Below, piece after piece: positions 61,370-64,000 of a stretch of 64,000 nucleotides of DNA. Source of the stretch: Arcobacter vandammei (GTDB taxonomy: Bacteria; Campylobacterota; Campylobacteria; Campylobacterales; Arcobacteraceae). The DNA lies in assembly GCF_016106035.1 (NCBI RefSeq), contig NZ_JADKPZ010000006.1, forward strand, positions 1 to 64,000. Direction: 5' to 3'. Position numbers and translations under genes: made by a program. Each line of letters begins with the position of its first letter. Within the stretch, counting starts at the first letter, position 1. The notes below the pieces were generated by a model that saw nothing but the letters and a program-made list of their open reading frames with translations, was not told where the DNA came from and made no database searches.

Positions 61370-61420
61370 TCTATTTTTTAATAAATATTTAGTTTTTGGA
61401 TAGTTTAATAAGCTAATGAA

Positions 61421-61436
61421 AGAGCTTAAAAGCTCT
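61421..61436 (-). terminator. stem-loop overlapping the chemoreceptor stop codon
   Basis: AGAGCT-TAAA-AGCTCT. On the minus strand the stem begins in the last codons of the chemoreceptor and is followed by TTTCATT. The stop codon lies in the loop. It probably ends the chemoreceptor transcript. Confidence 0.5.
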
Positions 61437-64000
61437 CCCATTCATCATCTTTTGTTTGAGATACTACTTTTTTTATAGTAGCTTCTTTTACTTTTATTTC
61501 AGGTTTTACTTCACTAACAATATTTTGTTTAGAAATCTTATTTGTTGTGTTTACCTCAAATATATTATCTTTTTTCAATTGGTCTAAAGATTTAAATACC
61601 TCAAAAGTTGCTCTATCTAACTCTTTTGATAAACTATTTAATAATTCGTTATTTACAACTTCTTTGCAATCTTCATTAATATATGTTTGAACACTATTAT
61701 GAACACTATCATGATTTAATTTTAAATTCTTCCAATTTTGCGTTTTTGTAAATGGATTAGCTTTCGCCTCTTGCTCAACTATCCATTTTCCTAAATCACA
61801 ATCTGTTGGTTTTGTAACAACCCAAGGAGTTTTAGTTTGCCCAACTTTATCAAAGTTTACAAGCTTAAATCTAATATGATCATTTTTTAGTTTTGAAACT
61901 CTAAATACTAAATCAATATCCTCTATCTCTTTAGGACTAAACTCTTTAAATTTTGCTCTATCAGCAATTTTTAGAAGATTTGTAGATAAATTTGCAACTT
62001 CACTTGCTAAATCGCTAATAACTGTTGCAGAGTTCGCATTTACTTGAGTTGCTTTATCTAAAACATTTATTGTGTCATTGATTTGGATAATTCCCTTTTC
62101 TTCCTCTTTACTTCCTTGAGATACATCTTCTATTAAAACTATTGTATCATTGATTTTTGAGTTTAAAGTAGAATATCCATTTATCATCTCATTTGCAATA
62201 TCTTTTCCTTCATTTGCTTTTGAAGTTGCAATTTCAACTATATTTTTAATATCTTTTGCAGCTTCAGCACTTCTACTTGCTAGATTTCTTACCTCTTGAG
62301 CAACAACAGCAAATCCTTTTCCTGCTTCTCCAGCTGTTGCTGCTTCAACAGCTGCATTTAGACTTAAAATATTTGTTTGGAATGCAATTTGGTCAATTAT
62401 ACTTATTGCCTCATTTATTGATTTAACTTGTTTATCTATCTCTTCCATTGCTTGATTTGTTTTAGTTGCAAGAGCCTCTCCATCTTTTGATGATTGTTGA
62501 AGATGTTTTGCTAAAACTGACATTTGAGAAGTTTTTTGAACACTTGATTTTACAATAGAAGTAATCTCTTCAATTGCTGCTGCTGTCTCTTCAAGTGAAG
62601 CTGCTTGTTCATTTGCTGAAGATGATAATCTATTTGCAGCTTGAGAAAGAGTATTTGTATCACTACTTAATTGTCTTCCGCTTCCAATAATCATAGATAA
62701 GAACTCACTTACAGTAACACCAATTAACTGTGTACTAGCAGCCAAAGAAGAGATAATTCCATTTACTTTTGTTGTATCAATTTTTGAATCACTAATTGCA
62801 AAATTAGAATTTCCATACTCAATTAAAATATTATTTAATCCTACTAAATTTTGATTTGTTTTTTCAATCATTGTATTAATAGAATCTCTTAATTTTTTAA
62901 TTTGTGGATTTGAAGATGTAGCTTCAACTTTGTAAACATAGAAACCATTTATTACTTTTTCTATTACCTCTTCCACATTTGAAATAACTTTTGCATCTTC
63001 AATATATCCCTCTTTTAAAGAAGCTATATATTGGTTAAAGCTATCAACAACTTCACCAATCTCATCATTTGATTTTTTCTCTATATGATCAGTTGAAGAA
63101 TCACCGTCTTTTATTCTTACTATCGCCTCATTTAAATCCTCTAAAGGTTTAATTAAAGTTCGTTTTATAAAAATATTATAGATTATTGAAGCAATTAAAA
63201 TAGAGACAAAAGTAAAAATTGCAATACTAAAGATTATTTTATTTATCTCACTGTTTGTATTCTCTTCCATTGAAGCAATTTGTTCTTCAATATCATCAAC
63301 ATAAGCACCTGTTCCAATTATCCAATCCCAAGGACCAAATCTTTGAACATAAGAGAATTTCTCTTTTGGGTCATTTGGTTTATTTGGTTTATCCCAAAAA
63401 TATTTTACAAGCCCACCTTCAGCTTTTTCGTTAGAGATTTTTGACATCTCTACAAAAAGTTTTGTTCCATAAGGATCTGCATAAGTTGATAAATCTGTTC
63501 CATTTAATTTTGAGTTAGTAGGATGCATAATCATTTTTGGGTGAGAATCATTTATCCAAAAATAGTCATTATTTGCATATCTCATCTCTGATATAGTTTT
63601 TAATGCCTCTTCTTGTATTTTTGCTGTTAAATTATCAACATATTCTCCAGTTCCAATTACCCAATTATAAGGTTTAAAAAGTTTTACAAAAGATGCTTTT
63701 TCTTGAGGTTGTTCAAAACCTGGTTTTGGCCAAACATAATCAACAAAACCCTCTTTATCTTTTTTAGCAATATCTGCAAATTCTTTAAAAATCTGTTTTC
63801 CATTTGGGTCTTTATATGAATACATATTTTGATTATTTAACTTTGGATTTATAGGGTGGATTAAAACAACAGCATCAAAGTCATTTATCCAGAAATATCC
63901 ACTCTGTCCATATCTTGTAGCATTTACAATAGACTTTAATCTATCTTTTAAAGCCTCTTCAGAAAGTGAATTTTTATTTCTTTCATATTCAGATTCTAAA
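61426..64000 (-). CDS. methyl-accepting chemotaxis protein with Cache domains and CZB domain (5' end outside the window)
   Basis: The frame stays open from the ATG at 63825 to the window edge (codons encode [19 protein letters not shown]), so that ATG is internal and the true start lies beyond 64000. Two Cache-type sensor units are seen (YFWINDF... and [16 protein letters not shown]), then a membrane helix (about 200-222 from the internal Met). A HAMP-like region, the signalling hairpin core ([39 protein letters not shown] in part), and a chemoreceptor zinc-binding (CZB) domain with H, C and H residues ([22 protein letters not shown]) follow. The chain ends in WESF, a CheR/CheB docking-type pentapeptide. 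The ligand is unknown; organic acids are common for such Cache folds. Confidence 0.92.
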   Translation of the reverse strand, partial: LESEYERNKNSLSEEALKDRLKSIVNATRYGQSGYFWINDFDAVVLIHPINPKLNNQNMYSYKDPNGKQIFKEFADIAKKDKEGFVDYVWPKPGFEQPQEKASFVKLFKPYNWVIGTGEYVDNLTAKIQEEALKTISEMRYANNDYFWINDSHPKMIMHPTNSKLNGTDLSTYADPYGTKLFVEMSKISNEKAEGGLVKYFWDKPNKPNDPKEKFSYVQRFGPWDWIIGTGAYVDDIEEQIASMEENTNSEINKIIFSIAIFTFVSILIASIIYNIFIKRTLIKPLEDLNEAIVRIKDGDSSTDHIEKKSNDEIGEVVDSFNQYIASLKEGYIEDAKVISNVEEVIEKVINGFYVYKVEATSSNPQIKKLRDSINTMIEKTNQNLVGLNNILIEYGNSNFAISDSKIDTTKVNGIISSLAASTQLIGVTVSEFLSMIIGSGRQLSSDTNTLSQAANRLSSSANEQAASLEETAAAIEEITSIVKSSVQKTSQMSVLAKHLQQSSKDGEALATKTNQAMEEIDKQVKSINEAISIIDQIAFQTNILSLNAAVEAATAGEAGKGFAVVAQEVRNLASRSAEAAKDIKNIVEIATSKANEGKDIANEMINGYSTLNSKINDTIVLIEDVSQGSKEEEKGIIQINDTINVLDKATQVNANSATVISDLASEVANLSTNLLKIADRAKFKEFSPKEIEDIDLVFRVSKLKNDHIRFKLVNFDKVGQTKTPWVVTKPTDCDLGKWIVEQEAKANPFTKTQNWKNLKLNHDSVHNSVQTYINEDCKEVVNNELLNSLSKELDRATFEVFKSLDQLKKDNIFEVNTTNKISKQNIVSEVKPEIKVKEATIKKVVSQTKDDEWESF

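Noticed and set aside
63823-63825. ATG at 63825 as the start of the chemoreceptor
   Set aside because: The frame continues upstream with clear Cache-domain codons (GYFWINDF) to the window edge and the ATG lies within that domain.

Overview
The window is about 64 kb of low-GC, gene-dense DNA from a Campylobacterota (epsilonproteobacterial) genome, most likely the Arcobacter/Aliarcobacter group. The evidence is the Campylobacter/Helicobacter-type order of several blocks (U32-purE-glyQ-Nif3-flgZ-waaA-rluA-ffh-rpsP-khpA-rimM), the flhF-flhG-small membrane protein block, the AT-rich codon use, and a flagellar cluster with no fliA, flgM or rpoN in it. I recall this last trait from Arcobacter genomes; I did not check it against a database.

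Layout. 1-285: no gene. It holds a canonical sigma-70 promoter pointing out of the window to the left with a boxA-like element, probably the leader of an rRNA operon. 286-4003: a cytochrome c lipoprotein, clpS-clpA, and bioD on the other strand. 4286-12823 (+): a metabolic cluster with an intact CitE-type lyase, an acyl-CoA synthetase fused to a second and apparently metal-site-deficient CitE domain, a mesaconyl-CoA hydratase-like MaoC protein, a third CitE-type lyase preceded by a leader whose hairpin hides its ribosome binding site, a class I fumarase, and a DUF5718/FAH-like protein. 12888-20027: accessory genes, namely a methyltransferase, a RhuM/PLD-like protein, a TonB-dependent receptor with a nine-G tract in its signal-peptide codons, mscL, a flavin reductase and an MFS transporter.

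20094-48910 (-): an almost gapless flagellar/chemotaxis run of 30 genes, cheY-cheZ-flgF-flgB-fliF-fliG-fliH-fliN-flgD-two hook paralogues-two uncharacterised genes-flaG-like-fliY-flgJ-flgN-like-flgA-like-flhF-flhG-membrane protein-fliE-flgC-fliK-fliR-flhB-TPR protein-fliI-flgL-flhA. The divergent flgG operon (49076-51149) carries two unknown genes. fliM, fliP, fliQ, flgH, flgI, flgK, fliD, flagellin and motAB are not in the window.

51154-61310 (-): a housekeeping block syntenic with C. jejuni Cj0701-Cj0712, but without trmD-rplS after rimM; the flagellar region sits there instead. 61426-64000 (-): a chemoreceptor with Cache domains, a CZB domain and a C-terminal WESF pentapeptide, cut by the window edge.

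The best candidates for new biology are: the CitE/acyl-CoA synthetase/MaoC/fumarase cluster, which could form a propionyl-CoA plus glyoxylate (mesaconate/citramalate) route or a malyl-CoA route; its SD-sequestering leader; the probably phase-variable TonB receptor; the tandem hook proteins; the in-frame repeat pair in the hook-length protein; and a CheZ-type phosphatase with a FliM-like N-terminal peptide. No gene-free stretch exceeds 300 bases. I saw no tRNA gene, insertion sequence, prophage or CRISPR array.
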